DNA of 64,000 nt from Aeromicrobium sp. Root344 (lineage in GTDB: Bacteria; Actinomycetota; Actinomycetes; Propionibacteriales; Nocardioidaceae): assembly GCF_001425755.1 (NCBI RefSeq), contig NZ_LMDH01000001.1, forward strand, positions 2,452,167 through 2,516,166, read 5' to 3'. The notes beneath the pieces are model-generated. The model was given only the letters and a program-made list of their open reading frames with translations. It had not been told where the DNA came from and searched no databases. A program made the translations under genes and the position numbers. Below, one piece after another: positions 1 to 8,481 of this stretch (position 1 is its first letter; each line of letters opens with the position of its first letter).

Positions 1-73
1 CGAGCTTGAGCCGCTTCGAGCGGATCATCGACTCGATCTCCTCGATGACGGTCTCGTACGCCTGTGCAGTCAC
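1..73 (-). CDS. GntR/FadR-type transcriptional regulator (N-terminal fragment)
   Basis: Only the first 24 codons lie in the window, read leftward from a GTG at 71-73 with an AAGGAG ribosome site about 7 bases before it. The peptide begins [20 protein letters not shown], which resembles the first helix before the winged helix of FadR-subfamily GntR regulators. It is divergent from lldD, and the space between holds a perfect repeat containing two TGGTNNNACCA half-site pairs, the operator type of this subfamily. That makes it the likely local regulator of L-lactate oxidation (LldR/PdhR-like). The helix-turn-helix and effector domains are outside the window, so the subfamily is inferred. Confidence 0.7.
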   Translation of the reverse strand, partial: MTAQAYETVIEEIESMIRSKRLKL

Positions 74-93
74 CTCGGGCTCCTTGGTTGCCG

Positions 94-130
94 TGTGGTT
101 GGACCACAGGTATTGTGTGGTCCAACCACA
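94..130. promoter_or_regulatory. Double FadR/LldR-type operator between the regulator and lldD
   Basis: A perfect 15-bp inverted repeat, TGTGGTTGGACCACA at 94-108 and TGTGGTCCAACCACA at 116-130, is separated by 7 bp. Each arm is itself nearly palindromic and contains TGGTNNNACCA, the known FadR-subfamily consensus. It lies 33 bp before the lldD start and 21 bp before the divergent regulator start, so occupancy could control both genes. Confidence 0.75.
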
Positions 131-162
131 GCCTAGTGGAACGCAGTCCCGAAAGGACCACC

Positions 163-1413
163 ATGGCAACGTCCCAGGTCAAGCAGCACCGCCGCTTCCC
201 GCGCCCGCGTGACTTCCTGCCCCTGCTGAAGTTCAAGAAGCCCGTGCTCAACCCGACCCGCCGACGGCTGGAGCGCGCGCTGACGGTGTGGGACCTGCGC
301 TCGATCGCCAAGCGGCGTACGCCCAAGGCGGCGTTCGACTACACCGACGGCGCCGCCGACGCCGAGCTGTCGCTGGCGCGGGCGCGCCAGGCGTTCGAGG
401 ACATCACGTTCCACCCGGCGATCCTGCGTGACGTGTCAGTGGTCGACACCTCGGTGGACGTCCTGGGCGTACGTTCGGCGCTGCCGTTCGGCATCGCGCC
501 GACCGGGTTCACGCGGATGATGCAGTCCGAGGGCGAGATCGCCGGTGCCACCGCCGCGGAGGCGGCGGGCATCCCGTACTCGCTCTCGACGATGGGCACG
601 ACCGCGATCGAGGACGTCGCAGCAGCCGCGCCGAACGGGCGCAACTGGTTCCAGCTCTACATGTGGAAGGACCGCGAGCGGTCGATGGCGCTGGTCGATC
701 GCGCAGCCAAGGCGGGGTTCGACACCCTGCTGGTCACCGTCGACGTGCCGGTCGCCGGTGCGCGGCTGCGCGACACCCGCAACGGCATGACGATCCCTCC
801 GACCCTGTCGCCCCGCACGGTGCTAAACGCGATCCCGCGACCGGCGTGGTGGCTCAACTTCCTGACCACCGAGCCGCTGGCGTTCGCCTCGCTCGACAAG
901 TGGTCGGGCACCGTCGCGGAGCTGCTGGACACGATGTTCGACCCGACCGTGACGTTCGACGACCTGGCCTGGATCAAGGACCAGTGGCACGGCAAGGTCG
1001 TGGTCAAGGGTGTGCAGAACGTCGACGACGCGGTCAAGCTCGCCGAGCTGGGTGTCGACGCGGTGCTGCTGTCCAACCACGGCGGCCGCCAGCTCGACCG
1101 GGCGCCGGTGCCCTTCCACCTGCTGCCGGACGTGCGCAAGGCCGTCGGCGACTCGGTCGAGATCCACCTCGACACCGGCATCATGTCGGGCCAGGACGTC
1201 GTCGCCGCGCTCGCTCTGGGCGCCGACTTCACGCTGATCGGCCGGGCGTACCTTTACGGGCTGATGGCAGGCGGACGCCGAGGTGTCGATCGTACGATCG
1301 AGATCCTGACGAAGGACATCGAACGTACGATGCGACTCCTCGGCGTCACCTCCGTGGCAGAGCTGGAGCCGGGTCATGTGACCCAGCTCCAGCGTCTGGC
1401 TCCTCGCAGCTGA
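163..1413 (+). CDS. lldD: L-lactate dehydrogenase (quinone), FMN-dependent
   Basis: 416 aa. FMN-dependent alpha-hydroxyacid dehydrogenase that oxidises L-lactate to pyruvate and passes electrons to the membrane quinone pool. The whole length matches what I know of mycobacterial LldD2: an N-terminal extension rich in basic residues, [14 protein letters not shown] near residues 58-70, the flavin/substrate lysine in VVKG (K282) and the catalytic histidine in SNHGGRQLD (H306). I chose the ATG at 163 because it is preceded by GAAAGGA at proper spacing; an upstream in-frame start at 64 would run through the operator. Mycofactocin-associated MftD is a close paralogue, but no mycofactocin genes are nearby. 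Confidence 0.9.
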   Translation: MATSQVKQHRRFPRPRDFLPLLKFKKPVLNPTRRRLERALTVWDLRSIAKRRTPKAAFDYTDGAADAELSLARARQAFEDITFHPAILRDVSVVDTSVDVLGVRSALPFGIAPTGFTRMMQSEGEIAGATAAEAAGIPYSLSTMGTTAIEDVAAAAPNGRNWFQLYMWKDRERSMALVDRAAKAGFDTLLVTVDVPVAGARLRDTRNGMTIPPTLSPRTVLNAIPRPAWWLNFLTTEPLAFASLDKWSGTVAELLDTMFDPTVTFDDLAWIKDQWHGKVVVKGVQNVDDAVKLAELGVDAVLLSNHGGRQLDRAPVPFHLLPDVRKAVGDSVEIHLDTGIMSGQDVVAALALGADFTLIGRAYLYGLMAGGRRGVDRTIEILTKDIERTMRLLGVTSVAELEPGHVTQLQRLAPRS

Positions 1414-1758
1414 TCACGCCAGCGGGCTCGCGACCGGCTGACGGTCGCGGGCTGGCTGCGCGTCGCTCGGCTCGATGCCGAGCTGGTCGCGGGTGTTGAG
1501 CATCCACGTGAGGAATGCCGTGACGACCACGCCGGGCACGGCTGACCACAGCCACCACGGTGAGTCGATCGACTGGGTGACGACCGCGATCATCCCCCAG
1601 ACGATCAGCTGGACGCCGGTGGTCAGCGCGGTGAAGGCGGCGGCGGCCCAGCGGGCGAAGCGCAGCCAGTCGGTCGGGGCGCCGGCGGGTCGCGGCGTCA
1701 TCTGGTTGGGCCAGAACAGGTGGCCGAGGGCCTTGGTTGCGGGGTTGATGTCGTTCAT
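1414..1758 (-). CDS. Small two-TM membrane protein, unknown function
   Basis: 114 aa, starting at the ATG at 1756-1758 behind AGGAG with 6 bases spacing. Two hydrophobic segments, about residues 34-58 and 65-86, are joined by a short charged loop and followed by a polar tail ending ARDRQPVASPLA. A soluble N-terminus (NDINPATKALGHLFWPNQ) precedes them. It is convergent with lldD with no gap between the stops. I do not recognise a family; it resembles small 2TM proteins common in actinobacteria. Confidence 0.6.
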   Translation of the reverse strand: MNDINPATKALGHLFWPNQMTPRPAGAPTDWLRFARWAAAAFTALTTGVQLIVWGMIAVVTQSIDSPWWLWSAVPGVVVTAFLTWMLNTRDQLGIEPSDAQPARDRQPVASPLA

Positions 1759-1896
1759 GAGGTGCTCCTGGGTTCGGTGGCCGAAAGGCCGGGGATCGAT
1801 GTCTTCGACGCTAGTGATCCCGGAACGGCCGAACGATGGGCTCAACCTGCCTCTTGGCGGTGGGCCTGGACCCACCCCGGTGACGAAGTGCGCCGA

Positions 1897-1902
1897 TAGG
1901 CT
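1897..1902 (+). promoter_or_regulatory. -10 element of the tRNA gene
   Basis: TAGGCT lies 7 bases before the first base of the tRNA, the same spacing seen between TANNNT elements and leaderless starts elsewhere in this window, so transcription probably begins at or next to the mature 5' end. Confidence 0.5.
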
Positions 1903-1909
1903 GGCCGAG

Positions 1910-1983
1910 GCTCCCGTAGCCCAACCGGCAGAGGCAGATGGCTTAAACCCGTCACAGTGTGGGTTCGACCCCCACCGGGAGCA
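1910..1983 (+). tRNA. tRNA with UAA anticodon but class I (short variable loop) fold
   Basis: A full cloverleaf can be drawn: acceptor GCTCCCG/CGGGAGC (7 bp, perfect) with discriminator A, U8-A9, a D-arm with GCC/GGC and GG in the loop, anticodon stem GATGG/CCGTC with loop CTTAAAC, a 5-base variable loop ACAGT, and T-arm GTGGG-TTCGACC-CCCAC. CCA is not encoded. The anticodon reads UAA (leucine UUA codons), yet bacterial leucine tRNAs are class II with a long variable arm. Amino-acid identity is therefore uncertain. It has its own -10 element and sits alone between two protein genes. Confidence 0.75.
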
Positions 1984-2028
1984 CGTGGAGTGGCGGTTTT
2001 CTCCTGCCGTCCCGGGGGTCCTCGCTGC

Positions 2029-2682
2029 TCACGTGTCGCGGCCCACGAAGCCCGTCTCGTAGGCGAGAACGACAGCCTGCACGCGGTCGCGTATGGCCAG
2101 CTTGGTGAGGATGCGCGCGACGTGGGTCTTCACGGTCGTCTCGGCGATCATCATCTCCTCGGCAATCTCCGCGTTGGACAGGGCTCGCGCGACGAGGCGG
2201 AGCACGTCGAGCTCGCGGTCCGTGAGCTGCGCGAGCTGGTCCGGGGTGCCGGGCACTGCCGCCGGCTCCGCGAAGCGCTCCACGAGTCGTTGGGTGATGG
2301 ACGGCTCGATGAGCGAGTCACCGGTGGCCGCGGCGCGGACTGCGGCGACCAGCCGGGACGACGGCGCGTCCTTGAGCAGGAAGCCTGCAGCGCCGGCGCG
2401 CAGTGCGCGGTAGATGTACTCGTTCTGGTCGAACGTGGTGAGGACGACGATCGTCGGCGGGTCCGGTTGCTGCAGGATCTGCTCGGTCGCGGCGAGGCCA
2501 TCGAGCTCGGGCATGCGGATGTCCATCAGGATGACCCGCGGCTTCACCAGCGCCGCCTGCCGGATCGCCTCGTGCCCGTTTCGGGCCTCGGAGACGACCT
2601 CGATGTCGCCTTCGGACTCCAGGATCACCCGGAAGCCGGTGCGCACGAGTTCTTGGTCGTCGGCGATGAGGACCGTGATCAC
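2029..2682 (-). CDS. NarL/FixJ-type two-component response regulator
   Basis: 217 aa. N-terminal receiver with the acid pair D8-D9, phospho-acceptor D54 in LMDIRMPELDG, T82/T83 and K104, followed by a LuxR-type helix-turn-helix at about residues 150-205 (LTDRELDVLRLVARALSNAEIA, shown in part). It is divergent from a three-gene cluster with one degenerate and one intact histidine kinase of the matching HisKA_3 type, so it is probably their partner. The 155-bp gap would hold both promoters. Confidence 0.88.
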   Translation of the reverse strand: MITVLIADDQELVRTGFRVILESEGDIEVVSEARNGHEAIRQAALVKPRVILMDIRMPELDGLAATEQILQQPDPPTIVVLTTFDQNEYIYRALRAGAAGFLLKDAPSSRLVAAVRAAATGDSLIEPSITQRLVERFAEPAAVPGTPDQLAQLTDRELDVLRLVARALSNAEIAEEMMIAETTVKTHVARILTKLAIRDRVQAVVLAYETGFVGRDT

Positions 2683-2837
2683 GGCTTCATTGTGCCGACC
2701 TGGACGCCGCAGCGGGGTCGTTCTTGAGGATGAGGCCGGGCAGGAAGTTCATCCTCAGTGCCGACGCGGGCCACGGCCCCGAGTTGGGAGCGTGGGGCCA
2801 GCGGGGTCACCCAGACGCCCGATCGGAAGGAACGAAG

Positions 2838-3377
2838 ATGGACATCGTCAAGAACATCCGCCCCCTCGACTACGTGTTGGCGGCCCTGATGGTCGCGCTT
2901 GCTGCTTTCATCGGGATCGAGAACGTCAACGCCGGGGCTGACGCCGACCTGGAACACGCCCTCGACTCGCACTCGGCTCTCATGATCCCCGTGTTCGTCT
3001 GCGCGGCACTGCCGATCCTGTGGCGGCGGCGGGGCATCCTCGCCGCGATCGGGGTCTCGTTCGCGATCCTCGCTGCCAGCGTGCCGGCCTTCGGATGGGT
3101 CACCCGGTGTGGATTCGCGCTGCCTCTGTCGTTCGCGATGGCCTACGCAGTGGCGCGGTTCGCGGGCGCGAGGCAGAACCAGCTGATCGGGCTCGTCGGG
3201 CTTGTTGCGCTCCAGTTCGTCACGCTGATCAAGGATTCCTCGACCGGTGGCCTGTCGGCGCTGACGTTCTCGCTGCCGGTGGCCGCTGTCTTCTACGGCA
3301 TCGGGCTGTTGGTGCAGAATCACGCCGAGAAGCAGGTCGCGGAGCCTACTCTGGACACCAAGCGCGTCAGCGCCTGA
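2838..3377 (+). CDS. Membrane protein related to the sensor part of the next gene
   Basis: 179 aa, start ATG at 2838 after GGAAGGAAC. Four or five hydrophobic segments fill most of the protein. It is a paralogue of the first ~170 residues of the following protein: both open with an IRP-(L/V)-D-(Y/W)-VLA motif, both have an SHS or SHSxLM motif before a PVxWxRR turn, and both contain FGWVTRCG. It lacks any cytoplasmic kinase region, so it may be a sensor-only partner. Function is unknown; being first in the kinase operon suggests a role in signal input. Confidence 0.7.
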   Translation: MDIVKNIRPLDYVLAALMVALAAFIGIENVNAGADADLEHALDSHSALMIPVFVCAALPILWRRRGILAAIGVSFAILAASVPAFGWVTRCGFALPLSFAMAYAVARFAGARQNQLIGLVGLVALQFVTLIKDSSTGGLSALTFSLPVAAVFYGIGLLVQNHAEKQVAEPTLDTKRVSA

Positions 3378-3388
3378 GAGGTCGAGCC

Positions 3389-4558
3389 ATGAGTGAGGGC
3401 TTCAGCGGGGTCTTCCGGGGGATCCGTCCGGTGGACTGGGTCCTGGCGGGAGCCCTCACCGCGTTGGGCGTCTGGCTGATGCTCGAGAACATCCAGTTCA
3501 CCGACGAGCATGCGAGATCGGCGATCGCCGAGGGCACGATGGTCCACGCCCTGACGTCCCACTCGTGGCTGATGCTGCCGGCCTTCATGCTCGCGACGGT
3601 TCCGGTGCTGTGGTGGCGGCGCAACGTGGTGGTCGTCGTCGCGATCTCACTGGCTGCCATGGTGCTCCACGACCTGCTCTTCGGCTGGGTCACCAGGTGC
3701 GGTGCCGGGCTGCCGCTGGTGTTCGTGCTGGCCTACCTGGGTGCCGTGGGCCTGGAGCGCAAGCGAGCGACGATCGTGCTGGGGCTCACCGGCCTGCTGA
3801 CGGTCGCGGTCGCCGTCGTCGACGCGACGACTGGGTTCGACGTGCTGGTGCTGGCGGTCCCGATCGTGGCGATCGTCTTCGGCATCGGCCGCGCCGTCCG
3901 CCACCGGACCGCGATGAGTGCCGAGCTCAAGGCGCGTACGAGTGACCTCCGACAGCTGCGGGACGACCGGATCGCGCTCGAGGTCGCAGGCGACCGTGCC
4001 CGGCTCTCGCGCGAGCTCGACGGGCTCCTGCTCGAACGCCTCGCTCAGCTGACGGCGGCCGCGGAGACGGGCCAGGGCCTCGACCCCGGCAGCGCGAGGG
4101 CGCTCTTCGAGTCGATCGAGAGTGACAGCCGCGCGACCCTCGACGGGATGCGCGAGATCGTCGGCCTCCTGCGGGGCGGCGACGTCGCGCTGACCCCGGC
4201 GCCCACGGTCGCCCATCTGGACGCCCTGCTGGCCCGGCACACCCAGGCGGACTCCCGGCTCGTCGTGACGGGTGACCCGCGCTCCCTGCCGGCAACCGTG
4301 GAGCTGTCGGCGTACCGGATCGTCGAGCACCTGGTGAACGTCCTTGCCGACGAGCCGGACTCCCGCATCGAGGTCGGCATGCGGTTCGACGACGACGCCC
4401 TGGAGATCCACGTGAAGGGGCCGGTGCTCAAGTCGTCCGACATCAAGGCCGCGGTCGCCCGGGCCCGGGAGCGGGCCAGCTTCCTCGGCGGGTCCCTGGA
4501 GGCGAAGGTGGCCCGGGGGCGTGCCGACGTGGTCGCCATGCTGCCGGTGCTCGGATAG
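3389..4558 (+). CDS. Degenerate HisKA_3-type histidine kinase (pseudokinase)
   Basis: 389 aa. Residues 1-170 form a membrane sensor paralogous to the preceding gene; 175-265 resemble a HisKA_3 dimerisation helix; 305-389 resemble a HATPase domain. The usual ELHD box is replaced by ELDG at 209-212, so the phospho-accepting histidine is an aspartate (D211). An N-box remnant AYRIVEHLVN remains, but the glycine-rich G-box loop is missing; the tail ARERASFLGGSLEA resembles the helix that normally follows it. It should not autophosphorylate and may act as a scaffold or regulator. The downstream kinase starts 10 bases later, so they are probably co-transcribed. Confidence 0.78.
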   Translation: MSEGFSGVFRGIRPVDWVLAGALTALGVWLMLENIQFTDEHARSAIAEGTMVHALTSHSWLMLPAFMLATVPVLWWRRNVVVVVAISLAAMVLHDLLFGWVTRCGAGLPLVFVLAYLGAVGLERKRATIVLGLTGLLTVAVAVVDATTGFDVLVLAVPIVAIVFGIGRAVRHRTAMSAELKARTSDLRQLRDDRIALEVAGDRARLSRELDGLLLERLAQLTAAAETGQGLDPGSARALFESIESDSRATLDGMREIVGLLRGGDVALTPAPTVAHLDALLARHTQADSRLVVTGDPRSLPATVELSAYRIVEHLVNVLADEPDSRIEVGMRFDDDALEIHVKGPVLKSSDIKAAVARARERASFLGGSLEAKVARGRADVVAMLPVLG

Positions 4559-4568
4559 GAGCGACCGG

Positions 4569-5672
4569 ATGCGCCGACTCGAGCAGGGTGCGATCGCGTT
4601 GGCGGTCGCCCTGCTCATCGCGCTTCCGGTCGCCCTGCACGGCTGGCCGGGCACGTTTCGCGGCAACGTGTTCGTCGCCTTCCTCCTGATCGGCGGACTG
4701 GCACTCGCGTGGTGGCGCGCCCATCCGCGCGTGTCGTCGGTGCTGGCCCTCGGCATGTTCATGGCGGCTCTGGGGATCGACGGTTGGTTCCCCGATGCCG
4801 GCATCGCGGTGTTCTCCGCCACCTTCGCGGTGCTGGCGCTGGGCTGGTCCGGACGCGCCGCGTGGATGGCGGCGCTGGGCGGCGCCGCGTACCTCGTGCC
4901 GTTCTACCATCTCGCCGAGCTGGGCACGTGGGTGCCTGCGGTGATGCTCACTGTGCCACCGTTCGCAGCGGGAACCATCCTGCGGCTACGCCGGGAGACC
5001 GGGGCCGAGCTCGCCATCCGCGCCCAAGAGCTCGAGGACGAACGTGAGCTGTTCGCCGAGCTGGCACTGCAGCACGAACGGACGCGGATCGCCAGCGAGC
5101 TGCACGACATCGTCGGTCACGCGATCAGCGTCATGGTGATCCAGGCCATTGCCGGGCAGCGACTGGTCGACTCCGACCCCGAGCGTGCCAAGGAGGCGTT
5201 CGCCGCCATCTCGGAATCAGCGCGGCAGGGCCGGAAGGACCTCGAACGGCTCGTCGAGCTCCTCGGCGGTCGGCCGGACGCCGGCACGGATCTGTCCCTG
5301 GTCGACGAGGTCGTGACCCGCGCGGGTCGCAGCGGCCTGAACGTCACGTGTCGCTTCGAGGGCGATCGCGACGGTGTGCCTGAACCGGTGGCCCACCTCG
5401 CGTTTCGCGTGGTGCAGGAGAGTCTCACCAACGCGCTCCGGTACGCCCCGGGCGCGGAGGTCCGCATCGTCATCAGCGTCGACGACGGAGGTCGTGGTCT
5501 TGCTGTGAGGGTCGAGAACGATCGCCCCGGACCGCACGACCCGCCCATCGACGGCACGGGGAGCGGCCTGATCGGTCTGCGCGAACGGATCCAGACGCTG
5601 GGCGGCCAGCTCACCGCGGGGACCACCGAGGTCGGCGGGTGGACGGTCGACGCCAAGCTCCCGGGCGTCTGA
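4569..5672 (+). CDS. NarL-type sensor histidine kinase
   Basis: 367 aa, start ATG at 4569 with AGGAG overlapping the previous stop. About six membrane segments in residues 8-139, a short coiled region, then HisKA_3 with intact ELHDIVGHAISVMV (phospho-acceptor H179) and an HATPase domain with N-box FRVVQESLTNALRYA and G-box GTGSGLIGLRERI. This is the competent kinase of the cluster and the likely donor for the divergent NarL-type regulator. Its signal is not evident. A strong hairpin follows the stop. Confidence 0.88.
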   Translation: MRRLEQGAIALAVALLIALPVALHGWPGTFRGNVFVAFLLIGGLALAWWRAHPRVSSVLALGMFMAALGIDGWFPDAGIAVFSATFAVLALGWSGRAAWMAALGGAAYLVPFYHLAELGTWVPAVMLTVPPFAAGTILRLRRETGAELAIRAQELEDERELFAELALQHERTRIASELHDIVGHAISVMVIQAIAGQRLVDSDPERAKEAFAAISESARQGRKDLERLVELLGGRPDAGTDLSLVDEVVTRAGRSGLNVTCRFEGDRDGVPEPVAHLAFRVVQESLTNALRYAPGAEVRIVISVDDGGRGLAVRVENDRPGPHDPPIDGTGSGLIGLRERIQTLGGQLTAGTTEVGGWTVDAKLPGV

Positions 5673-5708
5673 CCCTCGGCACGGTGGCTCGGGCCACCGC
5701 ACCGAGGG
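5673..5708. terminator. Bidirectional hairpin between kinase and DUF4383 genes
   Basis: CCCTCGG (5673-5679) pairs with CCGAGGG (5702-5708), and inside it CGGTGGC pairs with GCCACCG around a TCGG loop. It starts right after the kinase stop and lies between convergent genes. There is no T-run, as is common in actinobacteria. Confidence 0.6.
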
Positions 5709-5728
5709 GACGCGAAATGGGTCGCGGG

Positions 5729-6196
5729 TCAGGCCGTCCGGCGGTCTGACCGGCGACCGTCGAGCTGCTGCTTGACGTAGAACCCGAGCCCGGCGAGCGC
5801 GACCGTCAGCACGAGGTGCAGCCAGTTGTCGGCGGAGTCCAGCGGGACGAAGTTGGCGTCGCTCTCCTTGTCGATCACGATGCCGTAGATCGTCAGCACG
5901 GCATAGATCGCAGCGCTACCGAACAGGAACGGCGGCACCAGCCGGGCCTCTCGGGCAGCGGCGAGCCCCGCGACGCCGAACAGGACGTGCACGAGGTTGT
6001 GCAGGATCGAGACCTGGAAGATGCCGAGCAGCTGGGCGCCGCTGTCGTGGTCGGCGAACGTCATGGCGTCGTAGTCGGTGGTGATGCCAGGGATGAATCC
6101 GAGGACACCGACGAGGAGGAACACGGCCCCGACTGTCGCAGCGGCTGCCTTGGCGAACCGCGCCGCATCGGTGCCGACACTGCGTGACGTACTCAT
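5729..6196 (-). CDS. DUF4383-family membrane protein
   Basis: 155 aa, four predicted membrane helices. The pattern FLLVGVLGFIPGITTDYD, LLGIFQVSILHNLVHVLFG and the terminal SADNWLHLVLTVALAGLG are the hallmarks I associate with DUF4383 proteins, which are frequent in Actinobacteria and have no known biochemical role. I start at the ATG at 6194-6196, preceded by GAAAGGA; an upstream in-frame ATG at 6238 has no ribosome site. Convergent with the kinase gene. Confidence 0.8.
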   Translation of the reverse strand: MSTSRSVGTDAARFAKAAAATVGAVFLLVGVLGFIPGITTDYDAMTFADHDSGAQLLGIFQVSILHNLVHVLFGVAGLAAAREARLVPPFLFGSAAIYAVLTIYGIVIDKESDANFVPLDSADNWLHLVLTVALAGLGFYVKQQLDGRRSDRRTA

Positions 6197-6323
6197 CGAA
6201 CAGTCCTTTCGTCGAACGGTTACCGAGCACATACCCACGGGATGTCAGTGCCAATCGGTCCCCCGCGGACCGCGCCGGGCGGGGTCGTAGGCTGGCCTTC
6301 CGCCACGCGCAAGGAGCACCACG

Positions 6324-7304
6324 ATGGACGTACGCACACTGGGTCGCACGGGACGCCAGGTCTCGGTCGTGGGACTCGGGACGTGGCAGCTCGGCGCGGA
6401 CTGGGGCGATGTGACGCACGACGAGGCGATCGCCGTGCTCGACAGCGCGACGGACGCCGGCGTGACGTTCTTCGACACGGCTGACGTCTACGGCGACGGC
6501 CGCAGTGAGCAGCTGATCGGCGAGTACCTGAAGGCCCGTCCCGAGCTCGACGTCTTCGTCGCCACCAAGATGGGTCGCCGGGCCGAGCAGGACCCCGCGA
6601 ACTTCACGCTCGACAACTTCCGCGCCTGGACCGACCGCTCGCGCACCAACCTCGGCGTCGAGACCCTCGACCTGGTGCAGCTGCACTGCCCGCCGACGCC
6701 GGTGTTCTCCAGCGACGAGGTCTATGACGGACTCGACCTGCTGGTGCAGGAGGGCGTGCTGGCGGCCTACGGTGTCAGCGTCGAGACCGTCGACGAGGCG
6801 CTCACCGCGATCGCCCGTCCCCACGTCGCGAGCGTCCAGATCATCTTCAACGCGTTCCGGCTCAAGCCGCTCGACGAGGTGCTGCCGGCGGCCAAGGAGG
6901 CCGGCGTCGGCATCATCGCCCGCGTGCCGCTCGCGAGTGGCCTGCTCTCTGGCCGCTACACGACCAGCACGACGTTCGCGCCCGACGACCACCGGACCTA
7001 CAACCGCGGCGGCGAGGCGTTCGACGTCGGCGAGACGTTCTCCGGTGTCGACTTCGAGACCGGCGTCCGCGCCGCTCAGGAGTTCGCCGCGGCGGTGCCC
7101 GAGGGCGTGCACCCGGCGCAGGCCGCCATCGCATGGATCCTCGCGCAGGACGGCGTCACCGCCGCGATCCCCGGCGCTCGCAACGTCAACCAGTCGCGCT
7201 CCAACGCCGCGGCAGCCGACGTCGTGCTGCCGGACGGCTTCGACCAGACCGTGCACGACATCTACGACCGGCACCTGCGCGACGCGATCCACCCGCGCTG
7301 GTAG
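6324..7304 (+). CDS. Aldo/keto reductase
   Basis: 326 aa, start ATG at 6324 behind AAGGAG. NADPH-dependent oxidoreductase with a TIM-barrel fold. The N-terminal LGRTGRQVSVVGLGTWQLG, the FFDTADVYGDGRSEQLIG region carrying the catalytic Asp/Tyr, the ATKMGR lysine strand and the C-terminal cofactor region AAIPGARNVNQSRSNA are typical. The physiological substrate cannot be told. The next gene starts 32 bp downstream with its own ribosome site, so they may share a transcript. Confidence 0.88.
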   Translation: MDVRTLGRTGRQVSVVGLGTWQLGADWGDVTHDEAIAVLDSATDAGVTFFDTADVYGDGRSEQLIGEYLKARPELDVFVATKMGRRAEQDPANFTLDNFRAWTDRSRTNLGVETLDLVQLHCPPTPVFSSDEVYDGLDLLVQEGVLAAYGVSVETVDEALTAIARPHVASVQIIFNAFRLKPLDEVLPAAKEAGVGIIARVPLASGLLSGRYTTSTTFAPDDHRTYNRGGEAFDVGETFSGVDFETGVRAAQEFAAAVPEGVHPAQAAIAWILAQDGVTAAIPGARNVNQSRSNAAAADVVLPDGFDQTVHDIYDRHLRDAIHPRW

Positions 7305-7336
7305 TCACCCACCCGCACGACGACACAGGAGCTCCT

Positions 7337-8110
7337 ATGTTCAGCCGGTACGTCGCGATCGGCGACAGCCTCACCGAAGGCCTGGGCGACGATCCATGGC
7401 CGGGGGACGTTCCCCGGGGCTGGGCCGACCGCCTGGCTCAGCACCTGACGGACCAGGCCGGTCACCCGGTCCACTACGCGAACCTCGCTGTCCGTGGCCA
7501 GAAGGCTGCGCAGGTGCGGGCCACCCAGCTGCCGGCCGCGCTCGCTGCGGCTCCTGACCTGGTGACCGTCACGGCAGGCATGAACGACCTGATGCGGCCC
7601 AAGGTCGACATCGACGCCGTGGGGGACGACCTCGATCACATGGCTCAAAGCCTGACCGACCGGGACATCGTCACCGTCCTCGTCCCGCTCCCCGACATGA
7701 CCGGGCTGCTGCCGATCGGTGCCAGGCTCAAGGGTCGCGTGGACGCGCTCAATGCCGTCCTCGCCGATGTCGCCGGCCGGCGCGGAGCCGTGCTCGCCCC
7801 GCTGCCACCTCGCGCCGTGTTCGGGCAGCCGGAGGCGTGGAGCAGTGACCGGCTCCATCTCTCGCCCCTGGGTCACACCCGGTTCGCGCTGGCCATGCTG
7901 CACACCCTCGGGCTGCCGACGACGTCGGCATGGGACGAGCCGTTGGTCCCGGGCGCGAAGCCGCCGGCCGTCCAGCGGGTGGCCGGCGAGGTGCGCTGGT
8001 GGGCCGGGTTCGCCGGGCCGTGGATCGGCCGGCGCCTCAGAGGCCGGTCATCAGGCGACGGTCGTACGGGCAAGCGGCTGGCCCTCGAGCCGTGGGCGAT
8101 GGACGAATAG
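7337..8110 (+). CDS. SGNH/GDSL-type hydrolase
   Basis: 257 aa, ATG at 7337 after AGGAG. Block I GDSLTEG gives the nucleophile serine near residue 10, block III GMNDL carries the oxyanion-hole asparagine, and SSDRLHLSPLGH supplies the Asp/His pair. Members are esterases or lipases acting on varied acyl substrates. No signal peptide is seen, so it is probably cytoplasmic. The C-terminal ~55 residues are basic and lie outside the core domain. Confidence 0.85.
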   Translation: MFSRYVAIGDSLTEGLGDDPWPGDVPRGWADRLAQHLTDQAGHPVHYANLAVRGQKAAQVRATQLPAALAAAPDLVTVTAGMNDLMRPKVDIDAVGDDLDHMAQSLTDRDIVTVLVPLPDMTGLLPIGARLKGRVDALNAVLADVAGRRGAVLAPLPPRAVFGQPEAWSSDRLHLSPLGHTRFALAMLHTLGLPTTSAWDEPLVPGAKPPAVQRVAGEVRWWAGFAGPWIGRRLRGRSSGDGRTGKRLALEPWAMDE

Positions 8111-8160
8111 TCGCTCAACACCCTCGCCCCGGGACTAGGCTGGCGCGCAGCGAGGTGAGG

Positions 8161-8481
8161 ATGGACGCGGAGGCTCGGTTCGACGAGATCGTCGAAGATC
8201 TGGCGCCTCGCGGCGTCCTGCCCGGAGCGTTGTTCGGTGCCCGTTCGCTGACCGTCGAGGGCACGGCGTTCGCGTGCCTCAAGGGCGGACAGCTCGCGGT
8301 CAAGCTGGGTCACGGCACGGTCGCGCACACCGACGCGCTCGCGCTCGACGGTGCATCCCTGTTCGACCCGTCCGGCAAGGGCCGGCCGTTCAAGGACTGG
8401 GTTGCCGTGCCCATGGACGAGTCGGGTACGTGGGGACGGCTGGCCGAGGCCGGCCTCGACGCCCTCGGCGGCGCGGCATGA
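8161..8481 (+). CDS. TfoX/Sxy N-terminal-domain-like small protein
   Basis: 106 aa, ATG at 8161 with GAGGTGAGG directly before it. The pattern of a short helix, GALFGARSLTVEGTAFACLKGG, and a terminal FKDWVAVP motif resembles the TfoX N-terminal domain family, small alpha/beta proteins. Its cellular role in actinobacteria is unknown; competence control should not be assumed. The stop overlaps the start of the acetyltransferase gene, so the two are translationally coupled. Confidence 0.6.
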   Translation: MDAEARFDEIVEDLAPRGVLPGALFGARSLTVEGTAFACLKGGQLAVKLGHGTVAHTDALALDGASLFDPSGKGRPFKDWVAVPMDESGTWGRLAEAGLDALGGAA

